The notes under the pieces were generated by a model. That model was not told the DNA's origin. It did not search any database and saw only the letters and a list, made by a program, of their open reading frames with translations. Source: Phoronis australis (lineage: Eukaryota; Phoronida; Phoronidae). Taken from it: a stretch of DNA of 64,000 nucleotides. Where the stretch lies: NCBI GenBank assembly GCA_002633005.1, contig NMRA01000708.1:1-64000 (forward strand), read 5' to 3'. The position numbers and the translations under genes were made by a program. This document shows positions 13,381 through 23,508 of this stretch, piece by piece (the stretch's first letter is position 1; every line of letters begins with the position of its first letter).

Positions 13381-14109
13381 CGAGGAATCGGTGGCTGAGT
13401 TGCAGACGATATAATGTATAGAAATTGAAAACTGAGACAGAACTGTCATATAATTAACAGTCCTGTTCTAGATTCTTATGATTGAGACCTGGTTGCACGT
13501 CAAGTGGTATTTACACTGCTACAATTGTATTACTTTAAGCTATTTTCCGAAAGTTTGATTATCTAACCGGCTTACGGCGTCGAGTCGACATTGACCTATC
13601 ATTTGAACCTTCAATGTCAGAGGTCACTGTTGAAGTAGTGGGGGAGGTGAATACAGAAAACATTATTACATATCCTTCGACAGATTCTGCGCATATGGGA
13701 TAAATTTGCAGACACACTGTTACAAAATGCATTTTTTATCGTTTTCAAGTGTTTTTGCGCTAGCTATCATGACTATTATATTGATCCCTTGCTCGTTGAA
13801 TCAGTAGAGGGAAATAAGGCCATGTAAAAACATTGTCCAAATTTACCTCGCGCTCTACTTCAACAGCGACCTCTGACACGGAATGTTAAAAAATTAGGTC
13901 AAAGTCCACTCGACGTCGATAGCCGGTTCATTCATCAAACTTTCGAAAAATAGTTAAAAGTAATGCATTTTCAACAGTGTGAGTAATACTAAACATGAAT
14001 TTAGGTCTCAATCGAAACATCCGGAACAAGACAGTTAATTATATGACAGTTCTGTCTGAGTTTTCTATTGCTAAATATGTGGTCTGCAAGGCAGGCACCG
14101 ATTCCTCGG
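13381..14109. mobile_element. Foldback (long inverted repeat) element
   Basis: The left arm (about 13381-13690) and right arm (about 13790-14109) are diverged inverted copies of each other, about 280-310 bases each. They start with cgaggaatcggt and end with accgattcctcg. The centre is AT-rich and non-coding. Half copies occur at 14455-14640 (right-arm orientation) and 36093-36414 (left-arm orientation), which shows a dispersed family. No target duplication was found. Confidence 0.7.
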
Positions 14110-14454
14110 TTACTAGAATTTGAAATATAGTTGTATTTAACTATTTTTCAGGAGATGTTACAAGTTTAATGCACAGTTATCGCTGTTTTCATTTTTGTTT
14201 CCTCTTTTCAAGTAATAAATCGCTACATTTAAAATTCTTTCTTTTGAAAGAGAAACTTGCAAACTAACGTGCAAGTACATACCGAATGTGATATGCCGCG
14301 TGAACGGTCTGAGTGAAGTATTTGAAAAATCTGCCAAAAAATGAAAGAAACTTAGGAATTTTATGCATATGGGATAACTACAAAACCTACCTCGATTGGC
14401 GTAGATGAAGTAATATTCCATTTGACATTATTGCGCCTATGAACCTCGACCTTC

Positions 14455-14640
14455 GTTAGCCGTTTCGATCAACAAATTTTCCGAAAATAGCTTAAAGTAA
14501 TACAATTGCAGCAGAGTAAATAACACTGCCAAGCAATCATGTCCGAATCGTAACATTTAGAGTAGTGCTGCTAATTATATGACACAGTTCTGTCTCATTT
14601 CTTCTGCAACTCAGGCGCCGATAGCTCGGTAACTACAATA
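14455..14640 (-). repeat. Half copy of the foldback element (right-arm orientation)
   Basis: Resembles the right arm of the 13381-14109 element, including words such as aaattttccgaaaatag, and ends in gccgatagctcggtaac. The matching opposite arm is absent, so it is a decayed relic. Confidence 0.55.
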
Positions 14641-15439
14641 TCAAATGTTGTTATCTAACTCTCTTCAGGAAATGTACAGTCTATGTTACTTACTGTGGCA
14701 AAATACTGCTAAAAACATTTTAGTTTGCGTGTTAATTTGTACTGATATCACTCTGTTAGATATAAGCATTAGCTACAATGAAACATTTGAAACCCGGGTG
14801 CCCAGTATTTTTAAGAGGAGCCATTTTATGTCTCATGGAAGTGTGACAGCAAGTGACAATGGGGTCGGCTAAACGAATAGCATCCTGTAGCCGAATGATA
14901 AAACTCAGATTAACGTGACTTTATATATTTTATGTAATGACTAGCCGTTACCCGTGCTTTAGCACGGTTAGCAGTTAGGGCGAAACGCAGAGGGAAATAT
15001 GCCTTGATACTTAGACTAAGAGTGAACATTAGTGTTCATCGCAAAAGACAGGAATACTTCTTGAAAAGGCCGTGTTCAAAGCTTCAAGCATAATTTCAGT
15101 CATTGTCAGATTTTACTAGGCAAGGTGTGCGGCTGCTTGATTCTTTTCCCAGGCAGTACAGATTTCTTTCCAGAGCATTTGACTCTGCCGTAACATAAAG
15201 TACAGTAATCAGATATTCTTTCAACTGAAAACTAAGAATGCATTTAAAATACTGTATATTGCAAAACAAGCATCATCATTGTACATACTGAGGTAGAAAG
15301 CCAGTTAGTTGTGTGAAGACTATCGTCAACATACAGCTAGGTACAGTAGCTAGTGTGTGTAGAGCTCCGGTTAGACACCGCCTCACCGAACCCCGGTGCT
15401 CAGCTTGTCACCTAGTCGTGAAACTTAGAGCTAACACAC
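14641..15439. other. Region without a recognisable gene
   Basis: No gene seen. A perfect short hairpin, ccgtgc tttagcacgg, lies near 14951-14966. About 30 bases near 15312-15345 (tgaagactatcgtcaa...) recur at 41017-41048 just downstream of tetraspanin exon 1, probably an old repeat fragment. Confidence 0.4.
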
Positions 15440-17030
15440 GCGGTCTGTTCAGCAGTTCACAACACGGGTAACTGGTGTCAGGTTATCGCTTGAATTCATC
15501 GTTTGACACCAATAAGTGATCAAACTTTGATGTAAAACCCTTAAAAATACACAGAGTTCTTATAAAAACGAGTTGATTTATTTCACTGTTAAGAATTTAT
15601 TGGTATTTGGACACACCGTAGCCAACATATTTCGGGAGGCCAATTTACCAAGGTCCGTAGCAGGAGTTCGTGTTCTGTTCGGAGATAAATTCTAAGAATT
15701 CTTCCGTAAAATACAGACAGGAGGACCCAGATCTGAGCTGTTTAGACTTACGATTTTTAGTTCTAAACACAAAAAACGCTTGTTATCCCGGCCAGTGGCT
15801 CGGAACCCGATCTGCCCGTCCCGGTCGGACGGACTCGTTATCCCGGCCAGTGACTCGGAACCCAATCAGGCCCGTCGCGGCCGGACAGAAGACACCATGA
15901 ACATTAACCAGCCAAAGTTGGAAACTAAACTTGCAGTCAAGAAAATACTATACTAGTGAGCTAAAGAAGTAATGTGCACGTGATTATGTTGGTTAAGCCA
16001 CGAAACTGCAAATCTACTTAGGCCTACTCGTCGGGGGCCGCGAATTCAGGTTCCCGTTTGGCAACATAACCGCCAGGGCAGAAGTTGTACATTGACAATC
16101 ATTATTTGAATAATGTATATGTAAATAAAGATTCCCCTAAAACCTGGCCGTAGGATGGAATATCAAGTTATTGTTTCACAACGGATTTTGCCAGCAAACA
16201 CTGAATTAGCTTGCGCTCAAACGGCCTCGGTGTCCGGTCAAATTAGTTTTATTGCACCTAAAGACGGTAACGCAGTGATTTATTCACTGCTGGCTTCTCA
16301 AATCATTTGCACTCACGAACACTGCAAAGGCATTACATATTGCATCTAATGGGACACACTTACATTCAGTTTTATATAAGTATTCGTTAGGGTGAGAATA
16401 ATTAATTTTGAAACAGAACGCTCAGTAATAAACGTCAACATGGCAACTCGCAATTCCGACTTGGAGGAGTACTCATCTGACGAAGACTTCCCAGGTTATG
16501 GTTAGTTATCTCAGGATATCAGTTGGAACCAGAGTACACTGATCGAGAAATATTAGAGAGGCGCCGTGAACGTGCACAAACAATGGAGCAAATGGATAAT
16601 TTCGAAAACCGTCTCAATGACTTGTCATTGTGTCAGTGCGCTAACTGCACCATAATTGAAACAACTGACGCTTGTGTCTGTTGCCGCAAAATTCATCATG
16701 TGAAACGCCTTCTTGGAGAAGCAGAAATGTGTCTCACCCAACCACTTAGTTTTATGGGTGAATGGCAGAAATATGAAAACTTACACTTGGTAGCAACTTC
16801 AAGTAACAACTATTCAAATGCATACTGAACTATAAAAATATTTATTTTCTAGACAACAGCGATTGGTATCCTACAGACATATCCTGGAATGGATACATCA
16901 AAGCGAGAAGCTAAGACACAAGAAGCGAGTTGCCGTTCCATCCTGTGCAGTTATGTACATTCGGAAATTATACCCTTCACCTGACGGACAATACACTGGA
17001 TACAAGAGCACATTGGATACTATCGAGTAA
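15440..17030 (+). mobile_element. Relic of the P2RX7-domain Kolobok-like element
   Basis: Collinear with the better-preserved copy at 28625-30897, with shared blocks at about 15440-15720, 15770-15900 and 16000-16620. This copy lacks the 630-bp SINE-bearing insertion present in the other, so it shows the pre-insertion state. It extends further 3' and retains a longer P2RX7-like coding region. Neither 14-bp terminus nor flanking TTAA was found here, so both ends have decayed or been lost. Confidence 0.6.
16440..17030 (+). pseudogene. P2RX7 C-terminal-domain-like coding region, broken
   Basis: An ATG at 16440 opens an acidic N-terminus (MATRNSDLEE...) that is interrupted by a TAG and a one-base frame change before 16523. 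After this the frame reads REILERRRERAQTMEQM and a cysteine cluster, CQCANC...ACVCCRKI. A second block at 16853-17030, preceded by tttattttctag, reads VPSCAVMYIRKLYPSPDGQY and ends in TAA. The CxC..C...CC cluster and the PSCA..IRK.YP.PDGQYTGY block are hallmarks of the zinc-binding cytoplasmic domain of P2X7 receptors. That domain is widely dispersed in invertebrate genomes without the channel part. No channel domain is present. The stop and the frameshift indicate a dead copy. Confidence 0.7.
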
Positions 17031-17259
17031 TAACAATGTTTTTTTCCTGTTGTTGACAATGTCTCTGATGAAAAGTGTATCAATTCTGATTAAAAGTTTT
17101 TTTCATCCCTGATCACTTACTCCTAGCAGAACCTCATAGTATAAACACAGAAGTCAGCACAAATCACACAATACAGCAACAAGTGAAATTATCCAAAAAC
17201 TCTATCAAATGAAAAACGGGTGACTTAGTATGGACTTACTGCCAAAAGTATAGTATATT

Positions 17260-17361
17260 GATCCCTCTTCAAAATGGTTATCGGAACAACTTTTCACTGA
17301 ATAATGGCAACACCACTTATTCATTGAAACTGATTTCCAGTAGCCATTTTGAAGAGGGTCC
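17260..17361. mobile_element. Tiny MITE with 15-bp perfect inverted termini
   Basis: ccctcttcaaaatgg at 17263-17277 is repeated inverted at 17344-17358, and the similarity continues about 10 bases inward. The internal sequence is about 65 bases. No target duplication is evident. Confidence 0.5.
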
Positions 17362-18269
17362 GTTCACACCACTTTTACAATAATCTGCTAGGCCTTTGTA
17401 TACAGTAACAACAATGTCAAGCATGTGTCATAAACAACGAGCAAGCACAACTTCAAAACACATCAACATCAATACACAAAAATTTCTGCCATAACAGGTG
17501 AACACATATATTGTTGGTTCTCTTAGCCGTGGTACAGGAGAAAAAAACAAAATCTGCCTTGAAACCAGCAGCAATGGGTCAACCCTAGAAAACATCAGAA
17601 TGTGAAATGATCCTATGACTAGAGGGGAGCGATATCGTGTGTCGGCATACAGTACACAGTCATTGTTTTCTATCTACTTTGGTTTCTTAGTCTCAGCATC
17701 TACCAAGCTCAGGCAGTTGTGCCTTCATATAGCATCATTGCATAAACCAATACCGGGCACACAACTTCAAAAAAGCCCCAAGAACAATGTGCAAACGTTC
17801 AATTACCACAGGTAAATATGTGTGACAGGGGCACCCATGAGAACAATGCCACGTAATGCAAGTAGGTTGAAATATCTTGCAGTGACACAGTACAGTTTGA
17901 ATAAAGACAACTACTATTTTAAAATGCAGCGACATGTTTCGGCGGTAAAGCATCCACCATTCCCAACATTCCAATTATCGACAGTAAATCCAAAACCGGA
18001 AGTCTCAGTGGTGAACTACAAATTTTTGTGTTTACTGTTCAAATAGTTGAAAACCGAGTGATCATCATATTCGTTATTGCACACACACAAAAAAGGACCA
18101 TGAGGATTACATTGTCTAAACCATTTCTTTTCAGCGCGAGTCAAAACCAGGTCAGCTAGCACATGTTGCTACATTTTATATTGAAGTATAACTCTCATTC
18201 TTACTTCTCCACACACCCAATAATAACCACGAATTAGAGTTCTTGGTGGCCAAACCTGCTAGCATACTG
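17362..18269. other. Region without a recognisable gene
   Basis: Short frames only; nothing recognised. Strings of A/C-rich sequence, no clear repeat boundaries. Confidence 0.4.
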
Positions 18270-18500
18270 CTACACCATGACGTCGAGAGGAGGAGCAGGC
18301 TGTGGTGCAATGTTTGGCTGAAGTGGTTCAATTTCTAGACGAGACTCGAGGCTTTTGTATCTGACGGTGGGGTCCATACGTCTTTGAATCGCACGTTCCA
18401 AAAGCTCATATGCGTACTCCTTGGTCTTGCCTTCATACACTTTCTAAAGTACCCACTCAGCAGCTTGTTTCGAGTATGTTCTGGCAAAGCAAAGAATACC
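18270..18500 (-). pseudogene. Unidentified protein C-terminus (minus strand), one internal stop
   Basis: Reading the minus strand from a possible acceptor (tttcag) at 18501 gives about 75 codons. They include YSKQAAEWVL, then a TAG, then KEYAYELLERAIQRRMDP, and a proline-rich end (IEPLQPNIAPQPAPP) finishing at a stop at 18270-18272. Helical, charged composition on both sides of the stop suggests former coding sequence. I do not recognise the family. Its position beside the P2RX7-domain relic makes a transposon-encoded protein a reasonable guess, no more. A cysteine-rich frame further upstream (18629-18880, minus) might be a related exon, unproven. Confidence 0.35.
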
Positions 18501-19169
18501 TGAAAGTTTTTACTTTATCTTTTAGGAGTGAACAGTATACCGCACTGAACCAAACTATTTTTCTCTAATTACTGTGAAATAAATAACCGATGCTGTTTGG
18601 GATAACACTGCCCAGACACAAACTGCAATTACGTCAATACAGCATGGTGCCTGGTTTTTGGGAGAACTAAGTGTAACCATTTGTTTGTGTTGACAGGGGA
18701 ACAGCAATTCTGTCCAAAGAAAGCAATAAGCTGAAGAGTGCTTTTGCCATATAAAGAAGTATGACATTCCATGTGGCAGCATTTTTGTGCAACATTCCTC
18801 TGCTCAGCTGTATCTGAGTTGGCAGTACAAATATTTGTTTCAAGCGGCCCATCAACATTACCAAGACCACATATTATCAAGAAGTTCTAAGTTATTTCAG
18901 TGAAATTGAATGTCACAATTTTCGAACAATTTTTACTATTAAACAGCACGGCATATTTCACTAAATTTTTACCACACTGTAGCATACAACTGTTATTCAT
19001 TTTCAAAACGCTAAATCCAATTATACTACATCCATCTTGATACGACCACATGTCACATAGCACTGCAATACAGTCGAGTGACACCATTACTGCGTATTGG
19101 GAAGGAAAACGTTTGGCAAAGAAATGAGGGCCATATCTCACCATCACGTGTACGTGCTTGCTGCCTACC
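18501..19169. other. Region without a recognisable gene, up to the Gypsy 5' LTR
   Basis: Contains several short minus-strand frames without known motifs. The last bases before the LTR (ctgcctacc) do not match the sequence after the 3' LTR. Confidence 0.4.
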
Positions 19170-19326
19170 TGTAGTATAGTGACTTAGTCGTAGGCATGTT
19201 TTATGCGGAACAGTTACTTCCGGTTTAGCCACCATGTAGGCAATTGTCTTTGGTTTTTTCTGTGTAGAATAAATCGTTAATTAGAGTAACCATCTGCGTT
19301 GTTGACGACGAACGAAAGATCTAACA
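19170..19326 (+). repeat. Gypsy 5' LTR
   Basis: Starts TGTAG and ends TAACA, 157 bp. Contains aataaa near 19268 as a likely poly(A) signal. Six substitutions separate it from the 3' LTR. Confidence 0.93.
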
Positions 19327-19327
19327 T

Positions 19328-19340
19328 TGGCGACGAGGAT
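19328..19340 (+). other. Gypsy primer-binding site
   Basis: tggcgacgaggat begins one base after the LTR. It is complementary to the 3' end expected of a tRNA-Ser(GCU): CCA tail plus the acceptor strand pairing with GACGAGG. Assigned from remembered tRNA acceptor sequences. Confidence 0.75.
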
Positions 19341-19393
19341 TCCAGGAAATAGTAGGGACAATTATTTTGACTGGGAACTGACAATTACACAAA

Positions 19394-22300
19394 ATGGAGG
19401 CTGGTGAACATGAACCGGGAAGTCACGTTTGCAGCCCAGGCATGGCTGGGTTGGGACTTAAAAACTTCGACTGTCATGGAGAGGCACAAAATTTAGCTGC
19501 ATCATGGAAGCTTTGGAAACGTGCAGCGTTGTTGATGATACGTGCCCAAGGCGTCAAAGATGAGGACAGGAAGGTTGCCATTTTGCTTCACAACGGAGGT
19601 TTGGAATTGCAAGAAATTTATTACACTCTGGTTGATGAAGGTGAAACTTTGACTTTAGATCAAGCTTTGGCAGAGTTAGATAAGTATTTCGCGCCAAAGA
19701 CAAACACAGCATTTGAGAGACATGTTTTCAGACAACTAAAGCAAGAACAGAATGAAACTGTTGATCAGTATTTGTGTCGCTTGAGAGCAAAAACTCTTAA
19801 TTGTAACTTTGACAATGTTGATGAATCCTTGAGAGATCAGTTGATTGATAAGTGCTATAACCCTTTATTAAAAAGGAAATTTCTAGAACAAGGGGGTGAT
19901 GTGAAACTGTCTGATTTACAAGATGTTGCGCGCGCATTTGAGCAAGTTGATTTGCAAATGAAATCCATGTCTCTAGGCGCCAATAGTCAGGCTGTTAATG
20001 GTGTTGGTCAAAGGAAGGTTGAATGCTTTAACTGTGGCCGTCAGGGACACTTGTACAAGGACCCGACTTGTCCTGCAAAATCGCAGAAGTGTCGAAAATG
20101 TGGAAGAACTGGTCATTTTAAAGCCCGGTGTAAAGGTGAGGGTGCAGGGACGCAGCACTCTGATAAACCTAAAGCACGTGACAATAAACAGCGAGATAAA
20201 CCACGTGAGAAAGCGCACGCGAGAAAGCAAGCAAATAGCGTCGACAACAGTCATGCTTTCGTAGTTAATAACTTAAACAATGTATCAATAGCCGGAATGT
20301 CTTTGAATATTGGTGGTGTGTTGTTAGAAGATATTTTGATTGACTCAGGAGCTGATAAAAATGTTATTAGTTCTCAAACGTGGGCTAAGCTCAAAGCTTC
20401 TCAGATTAAATGTATCTCGCGTAAAGGATATGATAAACCTTTATATGCGTACGGATGTAGTACCCCACTACCGGTGTTGGGAACTTTTGACTGTGTTGTT
20501 GTTTGTCCTGAGAACTCGAAGGAATGTGACGCGTCGTTTGTCGTTGTCGATGGAAACGGACGGTCATTACTGGGCAGGCGTTCGAGTGAAGCTCTGGGAG
20601 TCCTTCGAGTTGGACCCGAAATCAATGCGGTCGATTTGACTGATCGGTATGCGTCAGTATTTTCGGGAATTGGATGTCTGAAGGACTATTCTATGACCCT
20701 AAACATTGATGAATCTGTGAAACCGGTGGCACAGCCTGTTCGCCGGGTGCCTTTCAACCTACGAGAGAAAGTCGATGAGAAACTCGACGAGTTGTTACGA
20801 GATGATATCATCGAGAAAGTTCCAGACGGTCCTACTCCGTGGATTTCACCACTTGTCGTCGTGCCGAAATCCGATGGAGACGTACGTATTTGTGTAGACA
20901 TGCGTAGGGCAAATGCCGCGATCATTCGTGAGCGTCAACCCATACCGACCGTGGAAGAACTTTTATATGATTTAAACGGGAGTACCATATTTAGTAAGCT
21001 GGATTTGAAAGCTGGTTTCCACCAGATCGTCCTCGATGAACGCAGTCGATATATCACAACATTTGTCACGCACAAGGGTTTGTACCGATACAAACGACTC
21101 ATGTTCGGCGTAGCTAGTGCTCCGGAAAAGTACCAGCAAATAATTGCGGACATTTTCAAGGACATGGAGGGTGTCGCAAATATTGCAGACGATTTGATCA
21201 TACACGGGAAAGACATTCAGTGTCACAACCGGAATCTCGAAGCAGTTCTGAAGCGGTTGAGCGAAGTAGGCTTAACAGTGAACCAAAAGAAGTGTGAATT
21301 TCGTATGTCCCGTTTAACATTCTTTGGTCACACGATTACGAGTGAGGGAGTTATGCCGTCGGAAGAGAAGGTTGCAGCCATCCGAGACGCTGAACCTCCT
21401 AAGACTGCAAGTGAAGCTCGTTCGTTCTTGGGACTAGTACAGTATGTTTCGAAATTCATCCCCGATGTATCCTCAGTTTGTGAACCTATCATGCGTCTGA
21501 CGCGGAAGAACATTCGTTTTGAATGGACATCCGAGCAACAGAAGTCATTTGAACGGTTGAAGTCGCTTATTACGCGCGCAGAGACACTGGTGTTCTACAG
21601 TGGTGATCGTAAAACTAGAATCGTTGCCGATGCGTCGCCGGTGGGTTTGGGCGCTGTATTGACACAGTTACACAACGGCCTGTGGAGAGTTGTTTCCTAT
21701 GCGTCGAGGAGCCTCTCCGAGGTTGAACGCCGTTACTCGCAGACCGAGAAGGAGGCTCTTGCCTTAGTTTGGGCGTGTGAACGTTTTCAACTCTATGTCT
21801 ATGGTCGTGAGTTTGAATTGGAAACGGATCATAAACCTCTAGAATGTATTTTTGGTAATCGAGCGTCGAAGCCATCCGCACGAGTTGAACGTTGGGTGCT
21901 GAGGTTACAAGGCTTTGACTTTAAGGTGGTCTATCGTCCTGGAAAGACCAATATTGCGGATGCCTTGTCTCGTTTGAATCGTTCGAATTGCCCGGATGGT
22001 GGCAAATCAGAGGTTGATCACGTGTTGGCCATAGCTCGATCCGCGACTCCAGCGACATTGACTCCGCGTGAACTGGAACAAGAATCGGCAAAGGATCCTG
22101 ATTTGATTGCTTTACGTTCGCACATCATGTCTGGTCATTGGACTGGTTGTAAGACAGCATCATTCATTGCAGTTAAAAATGAGTTGTGTGTTGTTGGACA
22201 TTTGATTCTACGTGGAAACCGAATTGTCGTGCCGAAATCAATGCGTGCAAGAATCATTGAAATTGCTCATGAAGGCCATCAAGGCATTGTAAAAACTAAA

Positions 22301-23323
22301 AACCGTCTACGAACGAAAGTTTGGTGGCCTAAGATGGACTCTGAAGTGGAACGAATATGTAGGTCATGTCATGGATGTCAAGTGGTGGCAGGGGAGTTTG
22401 CACCACCTGAACCAATGCAACGAACGGAACCACCGACTGGGCCTTGGCAAGACTTGGCCATTGACTTATTGGGCCCATTGCCCAGTGGCGAAAGTATTCT
22501 TGTTGTTGTAGATTATTTTAGTAGATACTTTGAAACTGTTGTGCTCCATTCCACCACGACGGAAAGAGTGATTATGGCATTGGAGCCTATCTTTTCGCGA
22601 TACGGTTACCCTTTCTCGGTTAAATCGGATAACGGAACTCAGTTTGTAAGCCAATTGTTCGAGGCTTATCTTAGTGAACGGGGAATTGAACATCGACTCT
22701 CCCCTCCATTATGGCCTCAAGCCAATGGAGAGGTAGAACGACAAAATCGTACTTTGCTGAAATCTATCAAGATTGCGGTGCTCGAAGGCAAAGATTGGAG
22801 AAAGGAACTACAGGGTTTCTTGTTAGCGTATCGATCAACACCGCATTCGACCACGGGTGCTTCCCCGGCATTTCTTATGTTTGGGCGGGAAATTCGGACA
22901 AGATTGCCTGAACTACGACCGGATGCCCATGTGACTCTCGAGAATGTTCGTGATCGAGACTGGTGTAAGAAACTTGAAGGGAAATCGTACAGCGATGAAA
23001 AGAGACGCGCAACGAAAAACGATTTAACTCTTGGGACAAGTGTGTTACTCAAGAACACTAAATCGTCTGGGAAATTAGATCCCAAATTTGAAGCAGAACC
23101 TTACGTTCTTAAGGAGAAGGAAGGACATACAGTGACTGTAGAAGGTCCACAGGGAACCTTCACCAGAGACAGTTCATTTGTAAAACCATTCGTTGAACGC
23201 GAGACTGCACCAGAGTCGTCTCCATCTGCTGAGCCATCAGGCGAACCGCAACGGAGTATGGAACGACCAAAACGGACTATTAAAGTCCCATCACGATTTG
23301 ACGACTTTGTTTTAAACAAGTAG
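19394..23323 (+). CDS. Gypsy Gag-Pol polyprotein (1309 aa)
   Basis: One open frame encodes the capsid-like Gag and all Pol enzymes with no frameshift between them. In order: a Gag region; two zinc knuckles at about residues 211-250 (CFNCGRQGH, CRKCGRTGHF; the first has longer spacing than the standard CX2CX4HX4C); an aspartic protease with DSGAD near 317; reverse transcriptase with LDLKAGFHQ near 535 and an ADDL catalytic box near 597; RNase H (VADASPVGLGAVL near 740, TDHKPLE near 815); integrase with an HHCC finger (HEGHQG...CHGC near 958-995) and a D-D-E core (AIDLLGP near 1020, KSDNGTQF near 1078, GEVERQN near 1112); and a C-terminal module around DPKFEAEPYVL. No stop or frameshift and no missing catalytic residue was seen, so the frame could be functional. 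Confidence 0.95.
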   Translation: MEAGEHEPGSHVCSPGMAGLGLKNFDCHGEAQNLAASWKLWKRAALLMIRAQGVKDEDRKVAILLHNGGLELQEIYYTLVDEGETLTLDQALAELDKYFAPKTNTAFERHVFRQLKQEQNETVDQYLCRLRAKTLNCNFDNVDESLRDQLIDKCYNPLLKRKFLEQGGDVKLSDLQDVARAFEQVDLQMKSMSLGANSQAVNGVGQRKVECFNCGRQGHLYKDPTCPAKSQKCRKCGRTGHFKARCKGEGAGTQHSDKPKARDNKQRDKPREKAHARKQANSVDNSHAFVVNNLNNVSIAGMSLNIGGVLLEDILIDSGADKNVISSQTWAKLKASQIKCISRKGYDKPLYAYGCSTPLPVLGTFDCVVVCPENSKECDASFVVVDGNGRSLLGRRSSEALGVLRVGPEINAVDLTDRYASVFSGIGCLKDYSMTLNIDESVKPVAQPVRRVPFNLREKVDEKLDELLRDDIIEKVPDGPTPWISPLVVVPKSDGDVRICVDMRRANAAIIRERQPIPTVEELLYDLNGSTIFSKLDLKAGFHQIVLDERSRYITTFVTHKGLYRYKRLMFGVASAPEKYQQIIADIFKDMEGVANIADDLIIHGKDIQCHNRNLEAVLKRLSEVGLTVNQKKCEFRMSRLTFFGHTITSEGVMPSEEKVAAIRDAEPPKTASEARSFLGLVQYVSKFIPDVSSVCEPIMRLTRKNIRFEWTSEQQKSFERLKSLITRAETLVFYSGDRKTRIVADASPVGLGAVLTQLHNGLWRVVSYASRSLSEVERRYSQTEKEALALVWACERFQLYVYGREFELETDHKPLECIFGNRASKPSARVERWVLRLQGFDFKVVYRPGKTNIADALSRLNRSNCPDGGKSEVDHVLAIARSATPATLTPRELEQESAKDPDLIALRSHIMSGHWTGCKTASFIAVKNELCVVGHLILRGNRIVVPKSMRARIIEIAHEGHQGIVKTKNRLRTKVWWPKMDSEVERICRSCHGCQVVAGEFAPPEPMQRTEPPTGPWQDLAIDLLGPLPSGESILVVVDYFSRYFETVVLHSTTTERVIMALEPIFSRYGYPFSVKSDNGTQFVSQLFEAYLSERGIEHRLSPPLWPQANGEVERQNRTLLKSIKIAVLEGKDWRKELQGFLLAYRSTPHSTTGASPAFLMFGREIRTRLPELRPDAHVTLENVRDRDWCKKLEGKSYSDEKRRATKNDLTLGTSVLLKNTKSSGKLDPKFEAEPYVLKEKEGHTVTVEGPQGTFTRDSSFVKPFVERETAPESSPSAEPSGEPQRSMERPKRTIKVPSRFDDFVLNK

Positions 23324-23337
23324 TTGCTCTCATGTTT

Positions 23338-23351
23338 AAGAGGGGAGGGAA
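23338..23351 (+). other. Gypsy polypurine tract
   Basis: aagaggggagggaa lies directly before the TG of the 3' LTR and would prime plus-strand synthesis. Confidence 0.85.
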
Positions 23352-23508
23352 TGTAGTATAGTGATTTAGTCGTAGGCATGTTTTATGGGGAAGAGTTACT
23401 TCCGGTTTAGCCACCATGTTGGCAATTGTCTTTGGTTTTTCCAGTGTAGAATAAATCGTTAATTAGAGTAACCATCTGCGTTGTTGACGACGAACGAAAG
23501 ATCTAACA
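23352..23508 (+). repeat. Gypsy 3' LTR
   Basis: 157 bp, TGTAG...TAACA. It is followed immediately by ctcgttaaag, which is the beginning of the block shared with 42585 onward. Confidence 0.93.

Larger units (their letters stand above)
19170..23508 (+). mobile_element. Complete Ty3/Gypsy LTR retrotransposon
   Basis: All structural parts are present in order: 5' LTR, tRNA primer site, one gag-pol frame, polypurine tract and 3' LTR, spanning 4339 bp. The LTRs are both 157 bp and differ at 6 positions by direct comparison (about 4%). There is no envelope-like frame. The two-knuckle gag, short LTRs and serine-tRNA-type primer site resemble Mag-type Gypsy elements of invertebrates, but the lineage was not tested. 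The flanking 5 bases differ (ctacc versus ctcgt), so no target duplication is present. Confidence 0.95.

Noticed and set aside
19973-23379. Antisense and alternative-frame open frames inside the Gypsy element
   Set aside because: Shadows of the gag-pol frame without known motifs.
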